A stretch of DNA of 64,000 bases from Selenomonas sputigena ATCC 35185 (GCF_000208405.1 NC_015437.1:62001-126000); one strand, 5' to 3'. Shown: positions 51,934 to 61,203, numbered from the stretch's first letter. Notes: generated from the sequence alone by a model not told the origin. Made by a program: numbers and translations.

Positions 51934-52968
51934 GTGGATGTTTGTTCGTGTGACTTATCCCGAAGGGAAGATAGGGAAATCTTGCAGTACAAGGTGGGCG
52001 GGCTTCTCTACATGCCCGCCTACCAAGAGAACATCGTGGAGAAGATTCGTCGGCAGAAAAATGAGCATCTGACGGCCATCTGCTTCTGTCTGGAGGACGC
52101 GATCGGCGATATGGCGGTCGCCGATGCCGAGCGAGTCCTGCGCACGAATCTCGCGGCGCTCAAGGAGGTCTGCAAAGAGGAGGGGCGCGAGACGCCGCTG
52201 CTCTTCGTGCGCGTGCGCACCGCCGATCACATGGAACATTTTCTCGACTTCGTGGGTGCGGCGGGCGACATTTTGACAGGCTACGTTCTGCCCAAGGTGA
52301 ATCTCGGCAATGTAGAAGCCTACATGGAGCTGATGCGATCGGTCAATGACGGTGCGGCGAAGAAGCGCTACCTCATGCCCGTCCTCGAAAGTCCTTCCAT
52401 CGCCGACATCAAGAGCCGCGCCGCCGTCCTCGGCGAGCTCAAGGCGATCTTCGACGCACACAGGGAATACGTGCTGAACATCCGCGTCGGAGGCAACGAT
52501 TTCAGCAATCTCTACGGTGTGCGCCGCTCGATCGCGCACACGATCTACGAGGTCGGCGTCGTGCGCGACATCCTCATCGACATTCTGAACATCTTCGCGC
52601 GTGACTACATCGTCTCCGGCCCCGTCTGGAATTACTTCGGCGACGATCCTGCGGGCGCGTGGGCGGCGGGACTCAAGAGGGAGCTGGAACTCGATCGCTT
52701 GAGCGGCTTCATCGGCAAGACGGTCATCCACCCCGCGCAGCTTCCTTTCGTCTTCGAGAGTCTGAAGGCGGAGCGCGCCGACTACGAGGATGCGAAGATG
52801 ATCTGCGGTTGGCAGGACGAGAAGGCAGGCGTGAAGAAGAGCTGGGACGGCACGCGCATGAACGAGGTCAAGACGCATGCCAAGTGGGCAAAGCGCGTGC
52901 TGACGCTCGCGGAAATCTATGGCGTCAAGGATGATGGGGCGGCAGCCGCCGCCGAGAGCAAAAGGTAA
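51934..52968 (+). CDS. Ter-cluster C-C bond lyase (HpcH/CitE-like TIM barrel)
   Basis: ~344 residues. LLYMPAYQENIVEKI, FCLEDAIGD, PLLFVRVRTADH, YVLPKVN and IRVGGNDFSNLYGVRR are the landmarks of the HpcH/HpaI-citrate lyase-like family that accompanies ter operons. It probably cleaves or forms a C-C bond in synthesis of an unknown small molecule. GTG 51934 with GGAGG 10 bases upstream is preferred; GTG 51904 would add ten residues. Next gene starts 12 bases later. Confidence 0.83.
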   Translation: MDVCSCDLSRREDREILQYKVGGLLYMPAYQENIVEKIRRQKNEHLTAICFCLEDAIGDMAVADAERVLRTNLAALKEVCKEEGRETPLLFVRVRTADHMEHFLDFVGAAGDILTGYVLPKVNLGNVEAYMELMRSVNDGAAKKRYLMPVLESPSIADIKSRAAVLGELKAIFDAHREYVLNIRVGGNDFSNLYGVRRSIAHTIYEVGVVRDILIDILNIFARDYIVSGPVWNYFGDDPAGAWAAGLKRELELDRLSGFIGKTVIHPAQLPFVFESLKAERADYEDAKMICGWQDEKAGVKKSWDGTRMNEVKTHAKWAKRVLTLAEIYGVKDDGAAAAAESKR

Positions 52969-52980
52969 GGGGAAGTCTTT

Positions 52981-53997
52981 ATGCGTATATGGTTCAACCA
53001 ATGGTTCAGCACGGCCTACCATCTGATCGAGCTGATGCGGGCGGGATCGCCCGGAAAGTTCACGTTCGTCGGCTCAAGTGCCAATCCCAATGCACTCTAT
53101 CGTCTCGTTTCCGACGAGTGGTATACGGAGCCTGCGCTTCCCGTCTCCGACGAGTATGTGGAATATTGTCTGGAATTCTGCAAGGCGCATCATATCGACA
53201 TCTTCTTCCCGCGCCGCGCCCTGACGCTGCTCTCGCGCTATCGTGAGGAATTTCTTGCGGCGGGCACGAAGCTCGCCGTCGGCAGCGATTACAAGATCAT
53301 GCGGCTCCTCGACGACAAGGCGGCGACGTACGCCTTCTTCGAGGCGCGTGACGCTTCCCTCGTGCCCGCGCATCTCATCGCCGGCACGTACGAGGAATTC
53401 TGCGCCGCCTACGAGAGCTTGCGCCCCCACTGCGCGCGCGTCTGCTACAAGCTCACGAAGGACGAGGGAGCTGAGACCTTCCGCGTCATCGACGATACGC
53501 TTCTGCGCTCGGGCGACGTGCGCCGCAAGCCCGGCATGAAGCTCACGTGGGACATGGCGCGCACGGTCGTCCGGGGCTACGACTTTTCCGTGCCCTTCAT
53601 GCTCATGCCATACCTCGAAGGGCAGGAAATCAGCGTCGACTGCCTGCGGACGCCCGGCGAGGAGATCATCATCCCGCGCTTCAAGACGAACCACCGCTAT
53701 TCGGAAGTCCGCTTCGATGAGGAGATCGTCGAGAAATGCCGCACGATGATGAACCTCCTGCAGATCGATGTGCCGATCAACATCCAGTTCAAGGGCGACG
53801 GGGAGAAGTACTGCCTGTTGGAAATCAACCCGCGCATGTCGGGCGGCTTGCAGCTCTCGTGCCTCGCGACGGGCATCAACGTGCCCGATATCGCCGTCCA
53901 TCAGCTTCTCGGCGAGGAAAAGCCGTGGCAGTACCCCGATCGCCAAAAGGTCTATCGCGTGGCGAATCTTGAGACGCCGAAGCGGCTCAAGGCGTGA
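52981..53997 (+). CDS. Ter-cluster ATP-grasp ligase
   Basis: 338 residues. N-terminal Rossmann-like pre-ATP-grasp part (IFFPRRALTLLSRYREEF), then the ATP-grasp fold with KLAVGSDYKIMRLLDDKAAT, RVCYKLTKDEGAET, a metal-binding LLEINPRMSGGLQLS near residue 280. ATP-grasp enzymes join a carboxylate to an amine or thiol through an acyl phosphate. Sits in a tight run of five genes, 10-12 bases from each neighbour. Substrate unknown. Confidence 0.87.
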   Translation: MRIWFNQWFSTAYHLIELMRAGSPGKFTFVGSSANPNALYRLVSDEWYTEPALPVSDEYVEYCLEFCKAHHIDIFFPRRALTLLSRYREEFLAAGTKLAVGSDYKIMRLLDDKAATYAFFEARDASLVPAHLIAGTYEEFCAAYESLRPHCARVCYKLTKDEGAETFRVIDDTLLRSGDVRRKPGMKLTWDMARTVVRGYDFSVPFMLMPYLEGQEISVDCLRTPGEEIIIPRFKTNHRYSEVRFDEEIVEKCRTMMNLLQIDVPINIQFKGDGEKYCLLEINPRMSGGLQLSCLATGINVPDIAVHQLLGEEKPWQYPDRQKVYRVANLETPKRLKA

Positions 53998-54007
53998 GGC
54001 GGGCGCG

Positions 54008-55132
54008 ATGAAGTACATGGCAGACGCAGTGCTGCGCGTGGCGAGGCGGCACAGAAATGAAAAGCGCGGCTATCTGCTCGTCAACCCGCTGCAGGGAAAG
54101 CACATACCCGTCGCGCCGCATGAAGCGCTCGACCTCATGGAAGCGCTAGGCGCGAAGGTCAAGGCAGCCGCGCCCGCGACAAGGCTCGTCATCGGCTTCG
54201 CCGAAACGGCGACCGCCATCGGCGCCGTCGTCGCGAAGTCGCTCGCGGACGCGTGCCTCTACGTGCAGACGACGCGCGAGGAATTGCCGTCCGGCGTGCG
54301 CACGATCGAGTTTTTGGAGGAGCACAGCCATGCGCCCGAGCAGCGACTCGCCGTCGATGCGCTCGAAGCGCAGCTCGCTGAAACGGATACGGTCGTCTTC
54401 GTCGACGACGAGATCTCGACGGGCAGGACGCTCTGCAACATCGTCGAGCAGATGAAGGAGGAGCTGCCCGCGCTCTGCGAGAAGAGGCTCGTCGCGGCGT
54501 CCGTCCTGAACCGCCTGACTGCGTCCGATCGCGAGCGGCTCTTGGCGTGCGGCGTCGAGTGCGTCGCGCTCGTAGAGCTTGCGCCCGAAGACTACGAGGC
54601 GCGCGCGGCGGCGTTTCAAACGCGCGGGGCGGCGGACTGCCGCGTGCCGTCGCGACATTATCCCTATCGCACGCTTGCGCTCGGCGAGCACGCGACGCCG
54701 CGCACGGGCGTCGCGATCGGCGACTATACGATCCTCTGGCAGGGTGCCGGGCTCGTCCTCGCCGAGCGCATCGCTTGGGCGAAGCACGAGTCGATCCTCG
54801 TGCTCGGCACGGAGGAATGTATGCTGCCGGGCCTTATGGTCGGCAGGGTCTTGGAGCAGAAGGGCTGGCAGAGCGTCTTCTTCCATGCGACGACGCGAAG
54901 CCCCATCGGCATCTCGGAGGAAGCGGGCTATCCCATCGAAGCGGGCTGGCAGGTCAAGAGCTTCTACGGCGATGAGCGCGCGACGTACATCTACAACTTG
55001 CGGCCCTATCACCATGCCGTCATCGTCTCGGACACGGCGCACGAGGCGCATGAGGCGGTCGAGAGTATCGCCCGCGCCCTGCGCGAGAGCGGCTGCACGG
55101 ACATCGTCTATCTGATGAGCCGCGACGAATGA
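54008..55132 (+). CDS. Ter-cluster phosphoribosyltransferase with TRSP domain
   Basis: 374 residues. N-terminal PRTase (residues ~15-200) with the PRPP-binding loop VVFVDDEISTGRTL (about 132-145) and a C-terminal TRSP-type domain (about 240-370; YTILWQGAGLVLAERIAW, LGTEECMLPG, FFHATTRSPIG). Ter operons encode such fused enzymes, proposed to transfer a ribosyl group in making a nucleoside-like metabolite. ATG 54008 follows the ATP-grasp stop by ten bases; a longer frame upstream overlaps that gene and is rejected. Confidence 0.87.
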   Translation: MKYMADAVLRVARRHRNEKRGYLLVNPLQGKHIPVAPHEALDLMEALGAKVKAAAPATRLVIGFAETATAIGAVVAKSLADACLYVQTTREELPSGVRTIEFLEEHSHAPEQRLAVDALEAQLAETDTVVFVDDEISTGRTLCNIVEQMKEELPALCEKRLVAASVLNRLTASDRERLLACGVECVALVELAPEDYEARAAAFQTRGAADCRVPSRHYPYRTLALGEHATPRTGVAIGDYTILWQGAGLVLAERIAWAKHESILVLGTEECMLPGLMVGRVLEQKGWQSVFFHATTRSPIGISEEAGYPIEAGWQVKSFYGDERATYIYNLRPYHHAVIVSDTAHEAHEAVESIARALRESGCTDIVYLMSRDE

Positions 55133-55149
55133 TGAGGAAGGAGCGGGCG

Positions 55150-56202
55150 ATGTTCAGTACATACAAGAAGGACGACGTGACGATCCTTTTGAAAGACATC
55201 ACGGGAAAGCTCGACCCTCTGCCGACGGCAGAGAGGGAAAAGCTCATTCAGTCGGGCAGGCATTACTCGGAGATGCTGCCCTTGGAATACGAGCCGTCGG
55301 AAAAGTATTTGAAGGCGTACTTCGACGCGCTCTCGCGCTACGCCGAGATCACAGCTCATGCGGCGGCGAGTCTCGCCGAGAAGATTTATGAGGAGAAGGG
55401 CGCATCCGCCGCGCTCGTCTCGCTCGCCCGCGCGGGCACGCCCATCGGCATCTTGCTCAAGCGCTATATCAAGAGGCGCTTTGGCGCGGATGTCGCGCAC
55501 TACACGATTTCCATCATTCGCGGCAGGGGCATCGACAAGAACGCCATGGCGTACATCCTCGCGCGTCACGCGCCCGAGGCTCTGCAGTTTGTCGACGGCT
55601 GGACGGGCAAGGGCGCGATCGCGCGCGAGCTCGCAAACGACGCGGCAGAGTTTCGCGGTGTGAGCGCGGGGCTTGCCGTCCTCTCCGATCCCGCCTATGT
55701 GGCGGAGAAATGCGGCACGCACGAGGACTTCCTCATCGCGAGTTCGTGCCTGAATTCGACGGTGTCGGGGCTTCTGAGCCGCACGGTGCTGCGTGATGAT
55801 TTGATCGGCGAGGCGGACTTTCACGGCGCGGCCTTTTACGAAGAACTGCGCGAGAAGGATCTGACGTATGACTTCATCGAGGCGGTGGAAAGGCGCTTCC
55901 CCGAGGAAGCGCCGCCCGTGCGGGAGGAGGGCGCGGCGCATCGGTCGGGGCTTGCCGAGGTCGAGCGCATCGCGGGCGATTTCGGCATTCGCGACATCAA
56001 CCTCGTGAAGCCCGGCATCGGTGAGGCGACGCGCGTCCTGCTGCGCCGCCTGCCGTGGAAACTTCTCGTCAAGAGCCGCACGGACGAAGCGCGGCTCGGT
56101 CATCTCTATCAACTGGCAAAGGAGAAAGGCGTCGAAATCGTAGAGTATCCGCTGGAAAATTATCTCGCATGCGGACTCATACGCTCGCTCGCCGACAACT
56201 GA
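55150..56202 (+). CDS. StiP-family cysteine-protease-like protein
   Basis: 350 residues. FSTYKKDDVTILLKDI is the typical start. LVSLARAGTPIGILLKRY, HYTISIIRGRGIDKNAM and FVDGWTGKGAI are PRTase-like motifs, and IASSCLNSTVSGLLSRT carries a conserved Cys. The family is annotated as cysteine protease StiP, but the fold also resembles a PRTase, so the reaction is uncertain. ATG 55150 has AAGGAG seven bases upstream. A HAD gene starts one base after the stop region. Confidence 0.85.
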   Translation: MFSTYKKDDVTILLKDITGKLDPLPTAEREKLIQSGRHYSEMLPLEYEPSEKYLKAYFDALSRYAEITAHAAASLAEKIYEEKGASAALVSLARAGTPIGILLKRYIKRRFGADVAHYTISIIRGRGIDKNAMAYILARHAPEALQFVDGWTGKGAIARELANDAAEFRGVSAGLAVLSDPAYVAEKCGTHEDFLIASSCLNSTVSGLLSRTVLRDDLIGEADFHGAAFYEELREKDLTYDFIEAVERRFPEEAPPVREEGAAHRSGLAEVERIAGDFGIRDINLVKPGIGEATRVLLRRLPWKLLVKSRTDEARLGHLYQLAKEKGVEIVEYPLENYLACGLIRSLADN

Positions 56203-56203
56203 A

Positions 56204-56956
56204 ATGAAAGACATCGTATTCGCTTCCGATCTCGACAACACGCTGCTATACTCGCGCAGTCACAAGCGTGAGGGCGATGTTTGCGTCGAGCATATCAAGG
56301 GCGAGGCGCACGGCTTCATGACGCGGCTCGCCGTCGAGCGTCTGCGCGAAGTCTCGCAAAAAGTGCAGCTGATTCCCGTCACGACGCGCTCCGTCGAGCA
56401 GTATCGGCGCATCGAGTGGCCCGAGGGCACAGCGCCCGAATACGCCGTGACGACGAACGGCGCGGTGCTTTTGAAGAACGGCGAGGCCGATGCCGCGTGG
56501 CGCGAGGCGCATGACGCTTTGATCGCTCCTGCACGGGAAGAGATCGCGCGCTGTCACGCGCTTTATCTGGGCGATCGCGCGTTCATCCGCTGCCGCATCG
56601 TCGACGACGCGTACCTCTTCGTCTACTGCGCCGACGGCGTGGACGCGCAGGCGCAGGCGGAAAAGTGCCAAAGAGAGACGAGCCTTCGCGTCGAGCCGTC
56701 GGGCAGGAAGATCTACTTCTTTCCGCCTAAGCTCACGAAGGGCGCGGCGCTCCGTGAGCTTCGCCGCCGCTTCTCGCCGCGCAAGGTCTACGCCGCCGGT
56801 GACACGGCGATTGACGCGCCGCTTCTCGCCGCAGCTGACCGAGCCTTCGCCGCCAAGACACTCGCGATGGAAGATGCCGCGCACATCCGACGGCACACGG
56901 GCGAAGGAGTATTCGCCGAATGGCTGCTCGCAGAGCTTTTGCAGGAGATTGACTGA
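56204..56956 (+). CDS. Ter-cluster HAD-family hydrolase
   Basis: 250 residues. Catalytic DLDNTLL (Asp9 nucleophile, Asp11 acid/base), VTTRSVEQYRRI (motif II Thr/Ser region), KLTKGAALREL (Lys) and AAGDTAIDAPLLAAAD (acidic motif) make a type C2 phosphatase of the sucrose-phosphatase/Cof kind. Last gene of the ter biosynthetic run; it likely dephosphorylates the PRTase product or a related intermediate. No terminator is evident before the Rpn gene. Confidence 0.87.
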   Translation: MKDIVFASDLDNTLLYSRSHKREGDVCVEHIKGEAHGFMTRLAVERLREVSQKVQLIPVTTRSVEQYRRIEWPEGTAPEYAVTTNGAVLLKNGEADAAWREAHDALIAPAREEIARCHALYLGDRAFIRCRIVDDAYLFVYCADGVDAQAQAEKCQRETSLRVEPSGRKIYFFPPKLTKGAALRELRRRFSPRKVYAAGDTAIDAPLLAAADRAFAAKTLAMEDAAHIRRHTGEGVFAEWLLAELLQEID

Positions 56957-57025
56957 AAGAAACTTGGCTGAACGAAGCAGCCTGCATATGGTATAATAGA
57001 AATAACAGGCGAAGGGAGCATGCCC

Positions 57026-57904
57026 ATGGCACAAGGCCGCCAATATCAAGACACGGTGTTCCGCGCGTATATGAATGACGTCGACCGTCTGAGAGATGTC
57101 GCAGGGGCGCTGCATGGAAGGACATATGCTTCTGTCGAGCGCGTGAGAATTGTGACGCTCGACGGAACATTTCTGTCACAAATGAAAAACGACATATCCT
57201 TTCTGCTAGCAGGCCGTCATTTGGTATTTATGGAGCATCAGAGCACGCTGAATCAGAATATGCCGTTGCGTTGCCTCTACTACCTCTGCGAACAGCTTCG
57301 CCAGTATATTCCGGCCAAAAGTTTGTACCAAAACAAGCAGATTCCCTTACCAAGGCCGGAGTTCCATGTGTTCTACACAGGCAGCAAGGATACGTTGGAA
57401 ATGGAGCAAATGAGATTGTCTGATGCCTATATGGAAGGTGAAGGAGACATCCATTTGGAACTCAAGGTCACTTTTCACAACATTGCCTATGGAAGTGAAA
57501 AGATGTTGCTGCGTATGAGCCGGCCGCTTCACGATTACAGCTTTTTCCTAAATTGCATCAAAACCAATATCGCAGGAGGCATGGAGCGCGTGCGGGCGAT
57601 TCGCGAAGCCATGCGATATTGCATGGAGCATGACGTCATGAAGGAGTTTTTGCAAGAGCACGAAAGCGAGGTCATCGACATGGTCAATTTCGAGTGGAAT
57701 CAAAAAGATTTTGAAGAGGCTGTTCGCGAGGAAGGTTGGGAACAAGGTGCTGCTCAAGGTCGCGAGGAAGGTCGCGAGGAAGAAAAATCGGCCTTCATTC
57801 TCGGCATGCTGAAAGAGAAGCTGCCGCTGGAAACGATCGCGCGGGTGTCGAAAATGTCGGTGGAGCGCATTCAGGAGCTTGGCCGCATGCACAGTCTGCT
57901 TTGA
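57026..57904 (+). CDS. Rpn-family PD-(D/E)XK nuclease, copy 3
   Basis: 292 residues, close to copy 1: LDGTFLSQMKNDISFLL and VFMEHQSTLNQNMPLRCLYY hold the nuclease residues, and the end LETIARVSKMSVERIQELG is nearly the same. The tail before it, EQGAAQGREEGREEEKS, has short tandem GREE repeats at DNA level, a likely site of slippage. ATG 57026 is placed seven bases after AAGGGAG. Extended -10 TGGTATAAT at ~56989-56997 gives it its own promoter. Confidence 0.83.
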   Translation: MAQGRQYQDTVFRAYMNDVDRLRDVAGALHGRTYASVERVRIVTLDGTFLSQMKNDISFLLAGRHLVFMEHQSTLNQNMPLRCLYYLCEQLRQYIPAKSLYQNKQIPLPRPEFHVFYTGSKDTLEMEQMRLSDAYMEGEGDIHLELKVTFHNIAYGSEKMLLRMSRPLHDYSFFLNCIKTNIAGGMERVRAIREAMRYCMEHDVMKEFLQEHESEVIDMVNFEWNQKDFEEAVREEGWEQGAAQGREEGREEEKSAFILGMLKEKLPLETIARVSKMSVERIQELGRMHSLL

Positions 57905-57925
57905 CGCGATAGAAAGGAGCATCGT

Positions 57926-58459
57926 ATGCAGGGCATTGTAAAGAAAGGGCCGCGCCTGCAATTTCGACAGGCGGAGGAAAAGGATCTCGACTACATCCTC
58001 GAAGTGGAATTTCGCCCCGAGAACGGAAAATTCGTCATTCCGTGGGAGCGCGAGGTGCATAGCCAGACACTCAACACCGAGGGTGCGATTCATCTCGTCA
58101 TCGAGCGCATAGACACCTTGGAGCCGGTCGGCTTTCTGATGATTGCAGGGCTCAATAATCCGTCGAAGGAGATCGAGTGGACGCGCATCATCCTCGACAA
58201 GAAGGGCGAGGGCTACGGGCATGAAACGCTCAAGCTCTTGAAGTCGTGGGCGTTCGACGACCTCAAGTTCCACCGCGCTTGGCTCGACTGCAAGGACTAC
58301 AACGCGCGCGCGCTGCACGTCTACGAGTCGGAAGGCCTCGTGCGCGAGGGGCTGATCCGCGAGACGATTCTGACGGACGGCGTCTACGAAAATCTCGTGA
58401 TCCTCGGCATCCTCGACCGCGAGTACTTCGCACGCAAGGAAAGGGGCGAAGAGCTTTGA
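57926..58459 (+). CDS. GNAT-family N-acetyltransferase
   Basis: 177 residues of the RimJ/RimL-like type. LQFRQAEEKDLDYILEVE start, IEWTRIILDKKGEGYGHETL with the acetyl-CoA binding loop, and FHRAWLDCKDYNARALHVYESEGLVREG at the end of the fold (as FHRAWLDCKDYNARALHVYE). Transfers acetyl to an amine of unknown substrate. AAAGGAG upstream of the ATG. Its stop overlaps the TTG start of deoB by four bases (TTGA), so the two are translationally coupled. Confidence 0.87.
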   Translation: MQGIVKKGPRLQFRQAEEKDLDYILEVEFRPENGKFVIPWEREVHSQTLNTEGAIHLVIERIDTLEPVGFLMIAGLNNPSKEIEWTRIILDKKGEGYGHETLKLLKSWAFDDLKFHRAWLDCKDYNARALHVYESEGLVREGLIRETILTDGVYENLVILGILDREYFARKERGEEL

Positions 58460-59649
58460 AAAAGATCAAGCGCGTATTCCTCATCGTGCTCGACAGCCTC
58501 GGCGTCGGTGCGGCGCCCGATGCGGCGGACTTCGGCGACGGCGCGTGCAATACGCTGCTGAGCCTCGTGCGGTCGGAAGGATTTTCTGCGCCGCACCTCG
58601 CCTCGCTCGGACTCTTCTCCGTCGATGGCATCAAGGACGCGGCGGAGGCAGTCGCGCTTCGCGTGCCTGCGCCGCGCGGCGCGTTTGCACGCCTGCGGGA
58701 AAGCTCGCGCGGCAAGGACACGACGACGGGGCATTGGGAGCTGGCGGGCGTCGTCGGCGAGCACCCGATGCCGACGTACCCTGCGGGCTTCCCGCCCGAG
58801 ATCATCGCCGCGCTTGAGGCGAGCATCGGCAGGAAGCTGATCTGCAACAAGCCGTATTCGGGCACGCAGGTCATTCATGACTACGGGCGCGAGCACATCG
58901 AGACGGGCGCGCTCATCGTCTACACGTCGGCGGACAGCGTGCTGCAGCTCGCGGCGCACGAGAATGTCGTGCCGCGCGAAGAGCTTTACGAGGCGTGCCG
59001 CAAGGCGCGTGTCATCATGTGCGGCAAGCACGGCGTCGGCAGGGTCATCGCGCGTCCCTTCATCGGCGAGTATCCAAACTACGAGCGCACGGCAGGCAGG
59101 CACGATTTCTCGCTTGAGCCGCCGGCGACCGTGCTCGACGCCTTGAAGGATGCGGGATTCGCCTCCATCGGCGTCGGCAAGATCTCCGACATCTTTGCAG
59201 GAAAAGGGCTCACGAAGAGCCTTGGCACGAACGAGGACAATGCTGACGGCATGAAAAAGACGAGATCGCTCCTCGGCGAGGACTTCACGGGTCTCGCCTT
59301 TGTCAATCTCGTCGACTTCGATATGGTCTTCGGCCATCGCCGCGATACGAGAGGATATGCACGCGCCGTCATGGAGTTCGACGCATGGCTCGGCGATTTC
59401 CTCACGGCGATGAAGGAGGCGGACGTGCTCATGATCACGGCCGATCACGGCTGCGATCCCGGTGCGCCCGGCACCGACCACACGCGCGAATACGTGCCTC
59501 TCCTAGCCTATGGGGTGGCGGTACGCGCGGGCTGCGATCTCGGCACGCGCCCCGCATTCGCCGACGTCGGCGCGACCATTGCCGAGATCTTCGGCGTGGA
59601 GCTTGTGACGCGAGGGCGCAGCTTCTGGCGCGAGATTGCCGCAGGCTGA
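58456..59649 (+). CDS. deoB: Phosphopentomutase
   Basis: 397 residues, standard length. Interconverts (deoxy)ribose-1- and -5-phosphate in nucleoside salvage. FLIVLDSLGVGAAPDAADFG supplies the first metal Asp, GKDTTTGHWE the phosphothreonine, MITADHGCDPG and TDHTREYVPLL the remaining metal ligands. The start is TTG 58456, fixed by the family N-terminus and the TTGA overlap with the GNAT gene; the longer frame upstream overlaps GNAT wholly. The terminator at 59729 probably ends this operon. Confidence 0.93.
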   Translation: MKKIKRVFLIVLDSLGVGAAPDAADFGDGACNTLLSLVRSEGFSAPHLASLGLFSVDGIKDAAEAVALRVPAPRGAFARLRESSRGKDTTTGHWELAGVVGEHPMPTYPAGFPPEIIAALEASIGRKLICNKPYSGTQVIHDYGREHIETGALIVYTSADSVLQLAAHENVVPREELYEACRKARVIMCGKHGVGRVIARPFIGEYPNYERTAGRHDFSLEPPATVLDALKDAGFASIGVGKISDIFAGKGLTKSLGTNEDNADGMKKTRSLLGEDFTGLAFVNLVDFDMVFGHRRDTRGYARAVMEFDAWLGDFLTAMKEADVLMITADHGCDPGAPGTDHTREYVPLLAYGVAVRAGCDLGTRPAFADVGATIAEIFGVELVTRGRSFWREIAAG

Positions 59650-59728
59650 ACGCCGCACGCGAAGGCTCGCGTCCCTGCAACAAGTTTCATCGCATGTACC
59701 CCTTTACGACTTATGTACATAGAGCCTG

Positions 59729-59772
59729 AACGCCTCGAAATCGTTGCATTCGAGGCGTTTTTTTCGTATGAT
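59729..59772 (+). promoter_or_regulatory. Terminator stem overlapping the promoter of SLH porin 2
   Basis: AACGCCTCGAA pairs with TTCGAGGCGTT and is followed by a T run: an intrinsic terminator. Within it TTGCAT (59744-59749, in the loop and start of the 3' stem) and TATGAT (59767-59772) form a promoter with a 17-base spacer made of the 3' stem and T run. Confidence 0.7.
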
Positions 59773-59812
59773 GAAAGAGGAGGATGCATCATACGGAAAG
59801 GAAGGGACAGGG

Positions 59813-61198
59813 ATGAGATTCTACAAGAAGAGGACGGCGCTCCTCGCCTTGGCGTTCGCCGCGCTGAGCGCGACTGCGTTCGCCGCCGACGGCGCGGACA
59901 GCTTCAGCGATGTGCCCAAAGATCATTGGAGCTACGAAGCGCTCGACTACCTCGCGAAAAACGGCGTCATCGAGGGCTACACAGACGGCACGTTCCAGGG
60001 AAACCGCACGATGAGCCGCTACGAGATGGCGGCGATCACCGCACGCGCCATGCAGGCGTCGAACCTCGACATCGGCGCGAGGTCGGTGCTCGAAAAGCTG
60101 GAAAAGGAGTACGGCTCGGAGCTTGCCGCGCTGCGCGCCCAAGTCGAGCAGAACACGGAGGACATCCGCAAGAACCGTGAGGCGATCGAACGCTTCAAGG
60201 TGCACGGCTTCGTGCGCACGCAGTACGACTACGACAAGAACACCGACGCCGATACGCTCGACCGCAGCGCGAACCGTTTCTACATGGATCTGCGCCTCGA
60301 CATGAAGGTCAACGACATCTGGACGGTCAAAGCGCAGAGCGAGACGAACCGCCACTACAACAACGGCCATCTGCGCAGTGAAAATGCCCTGGGCACGGAC
60401 ACTTGGCAGCAGACATGGTCGGGGCACGACGGCAACTTCCAGCGCATCTGGGTCGAAGCGCAGCAGGACGGCAGGTGGCTGAACCTCGGACGCGCGTGGC
60501 GCGGTCTCGGCTTTCAGAACGTGCTCTTCGGCAATGAGTCGGACGGTTTCCAGTTCGGCATTCCCATCAAGGGAACGAATCTCACGGCGAGCGGCTTCTG
60601 GATGGCGTCGACGGGTGCGGGAAATAAGGAGAGTCTTTACGGCGTCGGCCTTTGGGGCGCGGTCGGACACAACTTCGACATCAACGTCGCCTATGCGAGG
60701 AGCAGCCTCGGTAAAAACGAGAGCTATACCTCGGGCCTTATCGACCACTACGAGGCAGATCCGGTGACGCACCGCGTCTTCCCTGTCTACAGGGACAACG
60801 ACAGGACGAATCCCAGGAGCTACGGCTACGTCGTCAGCGCGGCGACGAACGTAGCGAAGAACGTGCGCGTCATCGGCGACTACGTCCAGACCGATGCCGA
60901 CGAGCAGAACAAGAGCGTCGCGCTGCGTCTCAACTACAAGGGCACAAAGCTCGACGACGTCGGCAGCTTCGGCGTATACGCACGCTATGTGCGCTACGGC
61001 GCGAACGGCTGGCTCGCGGGCGACGACGAATGGGGTTCGACGTGGAACGGCACGAAGGGCTGGATCGTCGGCTTCAAGTATGTGCCTTGGAAGAACGTTG
61101 AATGGGAGACGCTCTTTTCCAGGCAGAAGCGCGACTACGGCACGAGCGCGGAGTACAACCGCTCGCTCCTGCGCACCCAGCTCGACTATCACTTCTGA
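59813..61198 (+). CDS. OmpM-type porin with N-terminal SLH domain, copy 2
   Basis: 461 residues. Signal peptide (RTALLALAFAALSATAFAA), SLH domain (~28-78: SFSDVPKDHWSYEALDYLA, GYTDGTFQGNRTMSRYEMA), coiled coil (~90-130) and a larger barrel than copy 1 (FVRTQYDYDKNTD to LLRTQLDYHF, ending in Phe). Same tethering and porin role expected. AAAGGAAGGGA lies ahead of ATG 59813. Its 3' end is directly fused to an Fst-type toxin remnant. Confidence 0.93.
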   Translation: MRFYKKRTALLALAFAALSATAFAADGADSFSDVPKDHWSYEALDYLAKNGVIEGYTDGTFQGNRTMSRYEMAAITARAMQASNLDIGARSVLEKLEKEYGSELAALRAQVEQNTEDIRKNREAIERFKVHGFVRTQYDYDKNTDADTLDRSANRFYMDLRLDMKVNDIWTVKAQSETNRHYNNGHLRSENALGTDTWQQTWSGHDGNFQRIWVEAQQDGRWLNLGRAWRGLGFQNVLFGNESDGFQFGIPIKGTNLTASGFWMASTGAGNKESLYGVGLWGAVGHNFDINVAYARSSLGKNESYTSGLIDHYEADPVTHRVFPVYRDNDRTNPRSYGYVVSAATNVAKNVRVIGDYVQTDADEQNKSVALRLNYKGTKLDDVGSFGVYARYVRYGANGWLAGDDEWGSTWNGTKGWIVGFKYVPWKNVEWETLFSRQKRDYGTSAEYNRSLLRTQLDYHF

Positions 61199-61203
61199 CG
61201 GGT

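Noticed and set aside
53768-54007. Upstream extension of the PRTase-TRSP frame
   Set aside because: Overlaps the ATP-grasp gene by 230 bases with no family similarity; ATG 54008 fits spacing and family start.
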